Below, in pieces: positions 36,276-45,355 of a stretch of 64,000 nucleotides of DNA. The stretch covers positions 4,898,001 to 4,962,000 of the forward strand of contig NZ_AP022600.1 in NCBI RefSeq assembly GCF_010725885.1, given 5' to 3'. The notes below the pieces were generated by a model. The model was not told the DNA's origin and did not search any database. It saw only the letters and a program-made list of their open reading frames with translations. Each line of letters starts with the position of its first letter. Positions within the stretch are counted from its first letter, which is position 1. The translations under genes were made by a program, and so were the position numbers. Origin of the DNA: Mycolicibacterium tokaiense. Its GTDB lineage: Bacteria; Actinomycetota; Actinomycetes; Mycobacteriales; Mycobacteriaceae.

Positions 36276-36701
36276 TCAGGGTAGGGCTGCCCCTACCGTC
36301 GCGGGATCCTGCTCACCGCCGTAGAAGCGATCCAGCACGGCGGTGAAATCCGCCGCGTCCTCGGTGCTCAGGGCAAACAACGTCATGCAGCTGCGCAGCT
36401 TGAGGTCGTCGGGGAAGCCGAACACTTGCTGCGCCGACCGGCCCTCGATGCCCGCGACGATGCGCGCACACTCCCGCAGTCGCGGGCCGAGCACCGGATG
36501 AGCCAGGTAGGCCCTCGCCTCGTCGAGCCCCGAGATGCCGAAATGCTGCGCGGTCGCGCTGCGCCCCAGGCTGGCCAGTTGCGGGAAGACGAACCACATC
36601 CAGTGTGTATGTTTGCGCCCGGCCCGCAGCTCGGCGAGCACCGTGGCGTACACCGGTTCCTGGGCATCGAGGAATCGCTGGAGCGCAAACGGATCCGACA
36701 T
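36276..36701 (-). CDS. DUF1810 family protein
   Basis: 141 residues. The family-typical start DPFALQRFLDAQEPVYATVL, then HTHWMWFVFPQLASLGRSATAQHFGISGLDEARAYLAHPVLGPRL, is well conserved. DUF1810 proteins are small, soluble and uncharacterised. It lies 36 bp upstream of the histidine kinase on the same strand, but close linkage is not evident, and is divergent from the cyclase gene. A 7-bp hairpin (36280-36297) overlaps its 3' end. Confidence 0.85.
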   Translation of the reverse strand: MSDPFALQRFLDAQEPVYATVLAELRAGRKHTHWMWFVFPQLASLGRSATAQHFGISGLDEARAYLAHPVLGPRLRECARIVAGIEGRSAQQVFGFPDDLKLRSCMTLFALSTEDAADFTAVLDRFYGGEQDPATVGAALP

Positions 36702-36713
36702 GACAGTTCACGC

Positions 36714-36719
36714 TAGTGT
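36714..36719 (+). promoter_or_regulatory. Candidate -10 element (TAGTGT) for the cyclase-like gene
   Basis: TAGTGT fits TANNNT and ends 9 bp before the ATG at 36729, so the transcript would have at most a 1-3 base leader. No ribosome site is present. Confidence 0.35.
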
Positions 36720-36728
36720 TCTGAACCG

Positions 36729-38879
36729 ATGACCACACCCACCACGGAGCCGAAAGTCGGGCCGCTGGAAAAGCGCCTGCTGATCTCGCGGATCAGCATC
36801 CAGTCCAAGCTCCTGGTGATGTTGCTGCTGACCAGCATCTTGTCCGCGGCGGTGGTCGGCTTCATCGGCTACACCTCAGGCCGGGACTCTTTGCGAGCCT
36901 CGGTGTTCGACAGACTGACCGAGATACGTGAATCCCAGACCCGCCAGCTGCGCGCACAGTTCTCCGATCTGACGAACTCGCTGCTGGTCTACTCGCAGGG
37001 TGAAACAGCGACGCAGGCACTGCAGGATTTCACCGCCGGCTTCAACGAACTGGCCGGTGCGCCGGTCAGCCCGGCGCAACAGCAGCAACTCGTCGACTAC
37101 TACACCAACGTCTTCGCCCCCGCCAAGGAGGCCCAGACCGGGACCAAGCTGAACATCGACGCCCTGGTGCCGGCGTCCAATGCGCAGCGTTATCTGCAGT
37201 CGCTGTACACGGCGCCGTTCACAGACTGGAACGTCTCGCTGGCCAACAACGACGCTCGGGACGGCAGCGCCTGGTCGGCAGCCAACGCACGGTACAACAG
37301 CTTCTTCAGTGAGATCGTCACCCGTTTCGCCTACGAGGATGCCCTGCTGATCGACGATCGCGGCATCGTTGTCTACAGCGCCTACAAGGGCGTCGACCTC
37401 GGTACCAACATCTTCACCGGCCCCTACCGCGGGGGCCAGCTCACCACGGCCTACACCAAGGCCATGGAGTCGAATGCGGTGGACTACGTCGGCGTCACGG
37501 ACTTCAGCGACTATCAGCCCGCCGACGAGCCGACCGCCTGGCTGGTCTCGCCCGTACGCGCAATGGGCCAGGTGGGCGGGGTCCTGGCTCTGCAATTCCC
37601 GATCTCGCGGATCAACACACTGATGACGGTGAACGGCCAGTGGGAGACCGCTGGGATGGGCCGCACCGGCGAGACCTTCCTGGTGGGGCCGGACGAGCTG
37701 ATGCGCTCGGACTCGCGGCTGTTCCTGGAGGATCCCGACGAGTACCGGGCCGACGTGGTGGCTGCGGGCACCCCGCCCGATGTCGCCGACGCTGCCATCC
37801 GCCAGGGCGGCACCACCCTGGTCCAATCCGTGGCCACCACGGCCACCAAGCTGGCGTTGCAGGGCCAGACGGGCACAACCATCGACCGCGACTACCTGGG
37901 CCACGAGACCCTGCAGGCCTACGCGCCGGTGAACCTTCCCGGCCTCAGCTGGGCGGTGGTCGCGAAGATCACCACCGAGGAGGCGTTCGCGCCGGTCACC
38001 GATTTCACCCGGACACTCGTGTTGTCCACCGTCGCGATCATTCTCGGTGTGTCCATGGCGGCGATGGTGTTGTCGCGGCTGTTCGTCCGACCGTTGCGCA
38101 GACTGGAGGCCGGAGCCCACCGCATCAGCGCCGGCAATTACGGCATCACGTTGCCCGTGCACACCCGCGACGAGTTCGGGGATCTCACCAAGGCGTTCAA
38201 CGAGATGAGCCGCAACCTGTCGATCAAAGAGGAACTGCTGGCCGAGCAGCGCCGCGAGAACGACCGCCTGCTGCTGTCGCTCATGCCGGAACAGGTGGCG
38301 CAACGCTACCGCGACGGCGAAGAGACCATCGCGCAGGACCATCAGGACGTCACCGTGCTGTTCGCCGACCTCGACGGCCTCGACACCCTGTCCACGCAGC
38401 TGCCGGCCGAGGAATCGCTGGCGATCGTGAACCGGCTGATCCGGCAGTTCGATTCGGCCGCCGAGAATCTGGGTGTCGAAAAGGTCCGGACGCTGCACAA
38501 CGGTTACCTGGCCAGCTGCGGGCTCAACGTCCCCCGCCTGGACAACGTGCGGCGCACCGTCGACTTCGCCGTCGAGATGCAGCTGATCGTCGATCGCTTC
38601 AACAGCGAGACGGGCCACAAGCTGGGTCTGCGCGCGGGCATCGACACCGGCACCGTGACCAGCGGCTTGATCGGCCGCACCAGCCTGGCCTACGACATGT
38701 GGGGTGCGGCGGTGAATCTGGCCTTCCAGGTGCAGAGCGGCTCACCACAGCCCGGCATCTACACCACCTCACGGGTCTATGACCTGCTGCGTGACAATCG
38801 GCACTTCGTCTCCGCGGGAGTGGTGACCGTGGACGGCACCGAGGAACCCATCTGGCGACTCGCGGACCGGCCGCGATGA
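36729..38879 (+). CDS. Class III adenylate/guanylate cyclase-like receptor, catalytically degenerate (Rv2435c-like)
   Basis: 716 residues: membrane helix at about 30-50, a large extracytoplasmic sensor domain (50-420), a second helix (~430-455), a HAMP domain (LRRLEAGAHRISAGNY; ~460-505), then a cyclase homology domain. Metal Asp547 (FAD) and Asp656 (YDMWG) are kept, but the residue expected as second metal Asp is Asn591, the Lys that sets purine specificity is Arg587, and the transition-state Arg is Gln667, so canonical cyclase activity is doubtful. It overlaps the MscS-CNB gene by 4 bp (ATGA), the M. tuberculosis Rv2435c-Rv2434c arrangement. Confidence 0.9.
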   Translation: MTTPTTEPKVGPLEKRLLISRISIQSKLLVMLLLTSILSAAVVGFIGYTSGRDSLRASVFDRLTEIRESQTRQLRAQFSDLTNSLLVYSQGETATQALQDFTAGFNELAGAPVSPAQQQQLVDYYTNVFAPAKEAQTGTKLNIDALVPASNAQRYLQSLYTAPFTDWNVSLANNDARDGSAWSAANARYNSFFSEIVTRFAYEDALLIDDRGIVVYSAYKGVDLGTNIFTGPYRGGQLTTAYTKAMESNAVDYVGVTDFSDYQPADEPTAWLVSPVRAMGQVGGVLALQFPISRINTLMTVNGQWETAGMGRTGETFLVGPDELMRSDSRLFLEDPDEYRADVVAAGTPPDVADAAIRQGGTTLVQSVATTATKLALQGQTGTTIDRDYLGHETLQAYAPVNLPGLSWAVVAKITTEEAFAPVTDFTRTLVLSTVAIILGVSMAAMVLSRLFVRPLRRLEAGAHRISAGNYGITLPVHTRDEFGDLTKAFNEMSRNLSIKEELLAEQRRENDRLLLSLMPEQVAQRYRDGEETIAQDHQDVTVLFADLDGLDTLSTQLPAEESLAIVNRLIRQFDSAAENLGVEKVRTLHNGYLASCGLNVPRLDNVRRTVDFAVEMQLIVDRFNSETGHKLGLRAGIDTGTVTSGLIGRTSLAYDMWGAAVNLAFQVQSGSPQPGIYTTSRVYDLLRDNRHFVSAGVVTVDGTEEPIWRLADRPR

Positions 38880-40276
38880 CCGATCTGTTGGCGAGTTCGT
38901 GGTTCTACTGGGCCATCGGTGTGGCAGTCGGGCTTCCGGTACTGGTGGTGACGCTGACCGAAGTGCAGCACACGCTGGCCCACCGGCACAGCCCGCTGAT
39001 CCGGCCGATCACGTTGATCCGCAACTACATCCTGCCGCTGGGGGCACTGCTCCTGCTGCTGGTGAAGGGTTCGGACGTCTCTCCCGACGCGACCCCGGTA
39101 CGCGTCATCTCGACGGGACTGGCCTTCGTGGTCCTGATCCTGTTGTTGTCCGGCTTGAACGTCACGCTGTTCCACGGCGCTCCGGAAGGCAGCTGGCGCA
39201 ACCGGATTCCGACGATCTTCCTCGACGTCGCACGCTTCGTGCTGATCGCACTCGGCCTGGCCCTGATCCTGTCCTACATCTGGGGCGCCAACGTCGGCGG
39301 CCTGTTCACCGCACTCGGCGTCACCTCCATCGTGCTCGGCCTCGCGCTGCAGAACTCGGTGGGCCAGGTGATCTCGGGTCTGCTGCTGTTGTTCGAGCAG
39401 CCCTTCGAGTTGGGCGACTGGATCGACACCCCGTCGGCGCGCGGGCGGGTGGTCGAGGTGAACTGGCGGGCCACCCACATCGACACCGGCAGCGGACTGC
39501 AGGTGATGCCCAACTCCGTGCTGGCGGGCGCGTCGTTCACCAATCTCAGCCGCCCGGCGGGCGCCTTCGCGACGTCGGTCACCACCACGTTCGCCACCGA
39601 CGACCCACCCGACGAGGTCTGCGCGATGCTGGTCCGGGTTGCCGCGACGCTACCCCAGCTCAAACCGGGGGCACACCCGTCGAGCGTGACCACCGGGGCC
39701 GGGCAGTACAGCACGTCCATCCCGTTGCGCTCCCCGGCCGACGACTGGGCCGCGAAGACGACCTTCCAGCGCTGGATCTGGTACGCCGCCCGGCGGGCCG
39801 AGCTGCATCTGGACGAGGCGTGGGACGACTTCAACACCCCGGCCCGCCTCAGCCACGCGCTGCAGGTCGTGGCACCGACGTTGCGGCTGACGGCCGAGGA
39901 TCGGGAGCAGCTGCGCAGCGAGGTTCGGGTGGTCCGGTACGGGGCCGAGGAGATCATCCAGTTCCCCGGTGAGGTGCCCACCAGGATGCTGTTCGTGGTG
40001 CACGGGCGGGTGAGCTTGACCGCAGTGGGCGACGACGGCGAAGTGCTCACGGTGCGAACACTGACCGAGGGTGACTTCCTGGGGCAGACGACGCTGACCC
40101 GGGAACCGGTCATCGCCGGCGCTCACGCCCTCGACGAGGTGACAGTTCTCCAGATCGACCGGACTCCACTCGAGCAGCTGATGACGCGCAAGCCGGCCTT
40201 GCTGCACGACCTCGGCCACGCCATCGACGAACGCCGGTCCTCCGTGCGCCGGACGATCGCCTCGGCGGCCGACTGA
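38876..40276 (+). CDS. MscS-family mechanosensitive channel with C-terminal cyclic-nucleotide-binding-like domain (Rv2434c-like)
   Basis: 466 residues. Three to four N-terminal membrane helices, then the pore helix and MscS beta domain: GLFTALGVTSIVLGLALQNSVGQVISGLL, FELGDWI and VMPNSVLAG. Residues about 345-450 form a CNB-like beta-roll (GAEEIIQFPGEVPTRMLFVVHGRVSLTAVG), but the phosphate-binding cassette (FLGQTTLTREPVIAGAHA) lacks the usual Glu and Arg, so it may not bind cAMP or cGMP normally. The channel is translationally coupled to a degenerate cyclase, suggesting a sensor-channel pair. Confidence 0.9.
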   Translation: MTDLLASSWFYWAIGVAVGLPVLVVTLTEVQHTLAHRHSPLIRPITLIRNYILPLGALLLLLVKGSDVSPDATPVRVISTGLAFVVLILLLSGLNVTLFHGAPEGSWRNRIPTIFLDVARFVLIALGLALILSYIWGANVGGLFTALGVTSIVLGLALQNSVGQVISGLLLLFEQPFELGDWIDTPSARGRVVEVNWRATHIDTGSGLQVMPNSVLAGASFTNLSRPAGAFATSVTTTFATDDPPDEVCAMLVRVAATLPQLKPGAHPSSVTTGAGQYSTSIPLRSPADDWAAKTTFQRWIWYAARRAELHLDEAWDDFNTPARLSHALQVVAPTLRLTAEDREQLRSEVRVVRYGAEEIIQFPGEVPTRMLFVVHGRVSLTAVGDDGEVLTVRTLTEGDFLGQTTLTREPVIAGAHALDEVTVLQIDRTPLEQLMTRKPALLHDLGHAIDERRSSVRRTIASAAD

Positions 40277-40295
40277 CCCTGCTGTCCGACCGGCG

Positions 40296-41258
40296 CTAGG
40301 ACTGCCCCCCGCCCAGGTACTGGTTGTCCAGGAACTCGGCATAGTTCGGCAACGTGGTCGACGGTTCGATCGACTTCTGCGTCTTGGCCCACTCGCCGAG
40401 GTCGGTCAACTTGGTCGCGAGGTCCGGTTGCAGTTGAATGCCGAAGTCGAATTCGGCGAGAACGGTCCGCAGGAGTTCGGGCTCGAGCTGGGTGGCTTCG
40501 GCCACCGCGTCGACTGCGGCGCTGTCCTGCTGCGTCAGCGCGGCTCCCGCATCGGCGAGCGCCGCGAAGAAGGCGGAGATGGCCTCACCCTTGGTGCTGC
40601 GGGCACTCTCGGTGGCCAGAAAGAGGCTGTGCTGGTTGTAGGTGCCGCCGGTCAGCTCGACGACGTCGCCGTCGAGCGCGGCGATGGCCTGCGCCTGGTA
40701 CGGCTGGAAGATCGATACCGCGTCGACGTTGCGCTGGCTGATGGCGGTGACGATGGCCGACGGCGCCACCTGCACCAGGGTGGCCTCGATGTTCGCGGTG
40801 GCCAGGGCGTTCGAGATGAAGTAGGCCGCACTGGTGCCCAGTGGGGTGCCGATGGACTTACCTGCCAGATCCTCGACGCCGGTGATGCCGGCACTGCGGC
40901 GGGCCACGATCCGCGAGCCCTCCCACCGGGAGCCGTCGGCCACCACACGCAGCGTCGGTGTCCGGGTCAGGGCTGCTGCGGTGGGGACGTCGGCGGCGGT
41001 GGTGATGTCCACCTGTCCGGCGGCGGCGGCCTGCAGGGCCTCGACGCCGGACTGGAAGTTGATCACCTCCACCTCGACACCGTGCTCGGCGAACAGGCCG
41101 GTGTCGGCGGCCACCGGCACCTGCGCCCAGGACGGGTCGACGACAAAACCCACGGTGAGAGCCTGGGTGTCCGCGGTGTCGGAGCCGGCGCATCCGGCGA
41201 GTGCCAGCGCGGTGGCGGCGGTGATGGCGGTCAGAAGCGGTCTGAAGCGAAACGTCAT
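40296..41258 (-). CDS. ABC transporter substrate-binding lipoprotein (NitT/TauT type)
   Basis: 320 residues. Lipoprotein signal: hydrophobic stretch then LALAGC with Cys23. The mature part follows the NMT1/SsuA pattern: VGFVVDPSWAQVPVAADTGLFAEHGVEVEVINFQSG and later AGKSIGTPLGTSAAYFI. It would hand a sulfonate-, nitrate- or thiamine-precursor-like solute to the permease. The ATG overlaps the ATPase stop (ATGA); the upstream opening to 41762 is a shadow. With arylsulfotransferase in the same operon, an aryl sulfate or sulfonate is a good guess only. Confidence 0.88.
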   Translation of the reverse strand: MTFRFRPLLTAITAATALALAGCAGSDTADTQALTVGFVVDPSWAQVPVAADTGLFAEHGVEVEVINFQSGVEALQAAAAGQVDITTAADVPTAAALTRTPTLRVVADGSRWEGSRIVARRSAGITGVEDLAGKSIGTPLGTSAAYFISNALATANIEATLVQVAPSAIVTAISQRNVDAVSIFQPYQAQAIAALDGDVVELTGGTYNQHSLFLATESARSTKGEAISAFFAALADAGAALTQQDSAAVDAVAEATQLEPELLRTVLAEFDFGIQLQPDLATKLTDLGEWAKTQKSIEPSTTLPNYAEFLDNQYLGGGQS

Positions 41259-42019
41259 GTGCTGGGCGTCCTTTGGTCGATGCCGAGTTGGTGGTGCAGG
41301 GACTTGCGGATCTCGCTGTAGCCGGGCTGGTCGGCCAATGCGTCGGCGGGGCGGGGCCGGCTCAGCGGATTGGTGATGTGGTCGACCACCCGGCCACCGC
41401 GCAGCACGCTCACGGTGTCGCCGAGCCGGATCGCCTCGTCGATGTCGTGGGTGACGAAGACGACGGTCCGGTTGAACCGGGTCCACAGATCGATGAGCAG
41501 ATCCTGCATCCTGAGCCGGGTCAAAGCGTCCAGCGCGGCGAACGGTTCGTCCATCAGCATCACCGACGGCTCCCCTGCCAGGACCCGGGCGATGCTGACC
41601 CGCTGGCGCATGCCGCCGGACAGCTCGGTGGGGCGCTGCCGTGCCACGCTCGCATCGAGCCCCACCACATCGAGCAGTTCCCGGATCGTGGTGGTTCGTT
41701 GCGCCTTGGGCACCTTGCGCGCAGCGAGGGCGAAGTCGATGTTGTCGGACACGCTCATCCACGGGAAGAGCACGTCGCGTTGGAAGGCCACCCCGCGGCG
41801 CGGGTCCGGTGCGGTGACCGGCTCCCCATTGTCGAACACACCACCCGCGGTGGGGGTGAGCAGGCCCGCGAGGCAGTGCAACAAGGTCGATTTCCCGCTG
41901 CCCGACGCGCCGACGAGCACGGCGAAGGAACCGTCGGGAATGGTCATCGAGATCCCGGAGAGCGTCGGGTGCTCCTGTCCGGGGAAATGCAGGACGAGAT
42001 CACGGGTTTCGATGGCCAC
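41255..42019 (-). CDS. ABC transporter ATP-binding protein (NitT/TauT type)
   Basis: 254 residues. Walker A GASGSGKST (about 37-45), the Q-loop in AFQRDVLFPWMSV, signature LSGGMRQR, Walker B LMDEPFAALD and H-loop THDIDEA. This is the SsuB/TauB class. It is read after the permease and before the lipoprotein with ATGA coupling to the latter. Confidence 0.93.
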   Translation of the reverse strand: MAIETRDLVLHFPGQEHPTLSGISMTIPDGSFAVLVGASGSGKSTLLHCLAGLLTPTAGGVFDNGEPVTAPDPRRGVAFQRDVLFPWMSVSDNIDFALAARKVPKAQRTTTIRELLDVVGLDASVARQRPTELSGGMRQRVSIARVLAGEPSVMLMDEPFAALDALTRLRMQDLLIDLWTRFNRTVVFVTHDIDEAIRLGDTVSVLRGGRVVDHITNPLSRPRPADALADQPGYSEIRKSLHHQLGIDQRTPST

Positions 42020-42020
42020 G

Positions 42021-42851
42021 TCAGTGCTCCTCGGAAGCCCACCGCGTCAGCGGTGATGTTGCGCTGTGCACTGCGAGGTCACACAGCGCACCCACGATCC
42101 CGAGCACGATCAGGCAGAAGATCAACCGGTCGGCTTGGGAGAACAACTGCGCCTGGTAGATGCGGTACCCGATACCTGCTGTGGTGCCGGTCATCTCGGC
42201 AACCACGATCAGGACGAAGGCCATGGCGGCTCCCACGCGCAGGCCGGCTGCGATGTCCGGCGCCGCCTCCGGCAGCACCACCTTGCGCAGCGTCTGCCAC
42301 CTGCCCGCTCCCAGGCAACGGGCTGCTTTGAGGTAGTCGACGGGCGTGCCGGCCAGACCGGAGTGACTGTTGATCCACACCGGAACGAACACCCCGAGCG
42401 CGATCACCAGGATCTTGCTGTTCTCCCCCAGACCGAACCAGAGGATGGCCAACGGCACCAGGCCGATGGTCGGAATCGGCGAGAAGACCCGCAGGACCGG
42501 TTGCAACAGATTTCTGCCCGCCGCGGTCGTGGCGGTCAGCACGGCAACCACGATGCCCAGTACGGCCCCGATGGCGAACCCGGCGGCGGCCCGGCCGAGG
42601 CTGGCGGTCACGTCGTTCACCAGCAGGCCGTCGGCCCACATGGTGTGGCCGGCGGCCAGGATCTCCGGCACGCTCGGAAACAGTTGTCGGGGAAAGCGTC
42701 CCGAGGCCACCGCCACCGACCACAGCCCCGACGCCAGCAGCAGCGACGCGACAGTCCAGCCGAGCACCCGGAAGCGCGCCAGGCTGACCCGGCGCCCGGG
42801 TGAAGACGGGACCACCGACGCGACGGGGGCCGCGTCCACGCCGGCGGTCAC
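42021..42851 (-). CDS. ABC transporter permease (NitT/TauT type)
   Basis: 276 residues with about six membrane helices. The EAA loop reads YLKAARCLGAGRWQTLRKVVLPEAAPDIAAGLRVG, characteristic of SsuC/TauC permeases. GTG start overlaps the arylsulfotransferase stop by 4 bp (GTGA), and its own stop is one base before the ATPase start, so the four genes form one transcript. Confidence 0.92.
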   Translation of the reverse strand: MTAGVDAAPVASVVPSSPGRRVSLARFRVLGWTVASLLLASGLWSVAVASGRFPRQLFPSVPEILAAGHTMWADGLLVNDVTASLGRAAAGFAIGAVLGIVVAVLTATTAAGRNLLQPVLRVFSPIPTIGLVPLAILWFGLGENSKILVIALGVFVPVWINSHSGLAGTPVDYLKAARCLGAGRWQTLRKVVLPEAAPDIAAGLRVGAAMAFVLIVVAEMTGTTAGIGYRIYQAQLFSQADRLIFCLIVLGIVGALCDLAVHSATSPLTRWASEEH

Positions 42852-44158
42852 CCCCGACCCGGCCTCAGGTCGACTGCGCGCGGCGGCTCGACCGCGGTAC
42901 CGGCCGGGGCCCAGTCGAAGGGGACGGCCTGTGCGCGGTAGACCAGCGAGGTCAGCGACAGCCGGTCCACGCCGGGCACCCTGGGTTGCTTGACTTCCGG
43001 CTCGCCGGCCACGCCATAGCCCTGGTAGGGGCTGTGATACTCCCAGACCACATCACCGTCGGGGGTGACCTGGAAAAGCCTGCCCTGCATACCTTCATCG
43101 ATCAGGGTGTTGCCGTTGGGCAGGCGTTGGGCATTGCTGACGAACGAGCTGAAGAACGCCCACGACGGCAGACCGGAGTCCTCGGCGGTGTACTGCCACA
43201 CAATGTCTCGCGTGGACGGGTCGATCTCCAGCACACGCGAACCGGCATAGATGCCCAGCGGGGCCGGGGGGTAGCCGGCGCCACCCTGGTTGTCGAACAC
43301 CAGGATGTTCCCCGCCCCGGGCAGCCCCGGCGCGATCATGTGCGGATTGTGTTGCCCCGAGGTCTGGTCCAGCGGCCGCGGCACCTTGTGTGCGTTGATG
43401 CGTTGGTGCTGGGCACCCGCCTCGGCGGTGTAGTACGGGCCCAAGCGCCAGACGACGGCACCGGTGGACTTCTCGATCACTGCGATGATGTTGGCCTTGC
43501 GGAAGCTGACCAGGATGTTGTCCGCGGCGAAGACCGGGTCATCCCAGTGGTTGTGGCCCAGGGACTTCGCACTGTTCATCTCCAGGTAGCCCCACGGGTC
43601 TTCCGGATCGCGCGCGACGGTCTCCCGCAGCGCCGCCCAGCCGGCCTCGGAGAACCCGAATTCGTCGAGGTGGTCACCGGCCAGCCACTGCCAGACCACC
43701 TCTCCTGCGGCGGTCACCTCCACGAGGCCCTGGTCGCCCACCACGTCGTCCCCCAGCCCGGGGACCACGCGCGGGAACGTGACCAGGATCAGCCGGTTGC
43801 CACTCGGCAGCAACTCCCAGTCGTGGTTCTGGCGCGCCGCGCCACCGGCGGCCTGGGTGCCCCACTCCCACACCCGCTCTCCGGCCCAGTCGAGTTGGCC
43901 GATGGTGCCGTTGGCATAGATCCCACCGCGTGGGTCACCGCTGTCGGTCAACTGCACCCCCACGTCGCCGACCCGCCCACTGTTGAGCGCCGGGTCCAGG
44001 ATGCGCGGTGGCACACCGGCATACGGCCACTGGTGAATGACGGTGCCGTTCAGATCGATCAGCCGGGTGATCGAGTCGGCGCCACTGAACAGCACGTAAC
44101 TGGGGTGGGCGAGTTCGGGGTCGAGGTAGGTGACTCCAGAGAGTCGAACGAAAGCCAT
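42848..44158 (-). CDS. Arylsulfotransferase (ASST)-family protein
   Basis: 436 residues, beta-propeller-type repeats. Conserved His-bearing blades include ARQNHDWELLPSGNRLILV, SLGHNHWDDPVFAADNILVSFR and GQHNPHMIAPG, as in PAPS-independent aryl sulfate sulfotransferases, where a histidine is sulfated in the active site. No signal peptide, so it is probably cytoplasmic, unlike the periplasmic E. coli type. It starts the ABC importer operon behind a LacI-type palindrome. It may move sulfate between phenols or simply bind an aromatic ligand. Confidence 0.82.
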   Translation of the reverse strand: MAFVRLSGVTYLDPELAHPSYVLFSGADSITRLIDLNGTVIHQWPYAGVPPRILDPALNSGRVGDVGVQLTDSGDPRGGIYANGTIGQLDWAGERVWEWGTQAAGGAARQNHDWELLPSGNRLILVTFPRVVPGLGDDVVGDQGLVEVTAAGEVVWQWLAGDHLDEFGFSEAGWAALRETVARDPEDPWGYLEMNSAKSLGHNHWDDPVFAADNILVSFRKANIIAVIEKSTGAVVWRLGPYYTAEAGAQHQRINAHKVPRPLDQTSGQHNPHMIAPGLPGAGNILVFDNQGGAGYPPAPLGIYAGSRVLEIDPSTRDIVWQYTAEDSGLPSWAFFSSFVSNAQRLPNGNTLIDEGMQGRLFQVTPDGDVVWEYHSPYQGYGVAGEPEVKQPRVPGVDRLSLTSLVYRAQAVPFDWAPAGTAVEPPRAVDLRPGRG

Positions 44159-44213
44159 GTCAACTACTCCACCAAGGGGTTGTTACGTCCATGCGTCCTC
44201 CCAGTAAATTGTC

Positions 44214-44225
44214 TAATCGATTAGC
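44214..44225. promoter_or_regulatory. Candidate LacI operator (perfect palindrome)
   Basis: CTAATCGATTAG is a perfect 12-bp palindrome with the central CG of LacI/PurR-type operators. It lies 56 bp before the arylsulfotransferase start and 102 bp before the LacI-type GTG start, in the shared divergent region. A LacI protein bound here could control both directions. Confidence 0.65.
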
Positions 44226-44315
44226 GTAATCGGCGGCGATCGAAGCGGAAGTGTCACAATCATGGTGATTCGAACTCACCGGCCATCGGTGACCGACACG
44301 TCGGAGGACAACGCG

Positions 44316-45329
44316 GTGAGTGGTAAGCGGCCAACTCTGGCCGATGTGGCAACCCGCGCGGGTACGTCGACCGCGGTGGTGAGTTACGTGCTGAACAACG
44401 GGCCGCGACCGGTCTCGGAGTCGTTGCGCGCCAAGGTCGTCAACGCACTGGACGAACTGAACTATCGGCCGGACACCCGGGCCAGGGCACTACGCAGACC
44501 CCGTCGCTGGCAGCAGATCGGGCTCCTGGTTCCCGATCTGACCCTGCCCCTGTTCGGTGAATTCGTCGGCCGCATCGAGATCGAGGCGCGCGCCCGCGAT
44601 CATCTGACCATGATCGGCAACACCGGTTACGACCCCGAGCGGGAACTGGAATTCGCCACCGCATTCACCGAAGTCGGTGTCGACGGTCTGGTGGTGATCG
44701 GCGCCGCGAATGCCCGCGAGACGGCCAAGTTGTGCAGCCAGGAGCGCGTTCCCGTGGTGTGGATGCACAACGTCCGAGGCGAGGTCGACGCCGAGATCGT
44801 CGGTGTCGACCATGAGCTGGCCGGGGCAATCGTGACCGGCCACCTGGTGGACGTTCACCACTGCTCCGACATCGCGTTCATCGGCGGTATCACCGAAGAC
44901 GATGCCGCCCACGGCGACCTCGAGACCGTCAAACAGCGGTTCGCCGGGGTGCGGGGCAGGGCCGGCGCGGACGTCACCGTGGTGCCCACCAATCTGACCG
45001 CCGACGGCGCGTATGCCGCCGTCAGCCAGTTCCTGTCCGGAGTTGCCCACCCTCCCCAGGCGTTGGTGGTGGGAACCTTCGGCCAGGCCTCGGCAACCAT
45101 CCGCGCGGTCACCGACGCGGGGCTGGCCGTGGGCACCGAGATCCGGGTGGTGGGGTTCGACGGCCACCCGCATGACTACGGGCAGTTCGACGTGACCGCG
45201 GCCCAGCAGCCCGTCGAGACCATCACGGCGCGGGCAGTGGCCCGGCTGCTGGATGAACCGACATCCGACGATCCCATCGCGGTGTCATTGCACATCGGCG
45301 TCACCTGCGGCTGTACGCCGCAGGCATAG
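44316..45329 (+). CDS. LacI family transcriptional regulator of the arylsulfotransferase/ABC operon
   Basis: 337 residues. N-terminal HTH and hinge: PTLADVATRAGTSTAVVSYVLN, then DELNYRPDTRARALR; the rest is the periplasmic-binding-like effector domain (GLLVPDLTLPLFGEFV; VVGFDGHPHDYGQFDVTAAQQP). The start is GTG 44316 because a perfect GGAGGA lies 7 bp upstream; ATG 44262 would add 18 residues before the HTH, which is unusual for LacI. Divergent from the importer operon and behind a CTAATCGATTAG palindrome. The inducer is likely the imported solute. Confidence 0.92.
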   Translation: MSGKRPTLADVATRAGTSTAVVSYVLNNGPRPVSESLRAKVVNALDELNYRPDTRARALRRPRRWQQIGLLVPDLTLPLFGEFVGRIEIEARARDHLTMIGNTGYDPERELEFATAFTEVGVDGLVVIGAANARETAKLCSQERVPVVWMHNVRGEVDAEIVGVDHELAGAIVTGHLVDVHHCSDIAFIGGITEDDAAHGDLETVKQRFAGVRGRAGADVTVVPTNLTADGAYAAVSQFLSGVAHPPQALVVGTFGQASATIRAVTDAGLAVGTEIRVVGFDGHPHDYGQFDVTAAQQPVETITARAVARLLDEPTSDDPIAVSLHIGVTCGCTPQA

Positions 45330-45355
45330 CGGGGAACAATTCCGGCACCCCAAAG

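Noticed and set aside
36280..36297. Hairpin GGTAGGG/CCCTACC as a terminator
   Set aside because: It lies in the last codons of the DUF1810 gene and has no T-run; it may be chance.
38341..38879. Calling the cyclase an active adenylate cyclase
   Set aside because: Three of the six canonical residues are replaced (Arg587, Asn591, Gln667).
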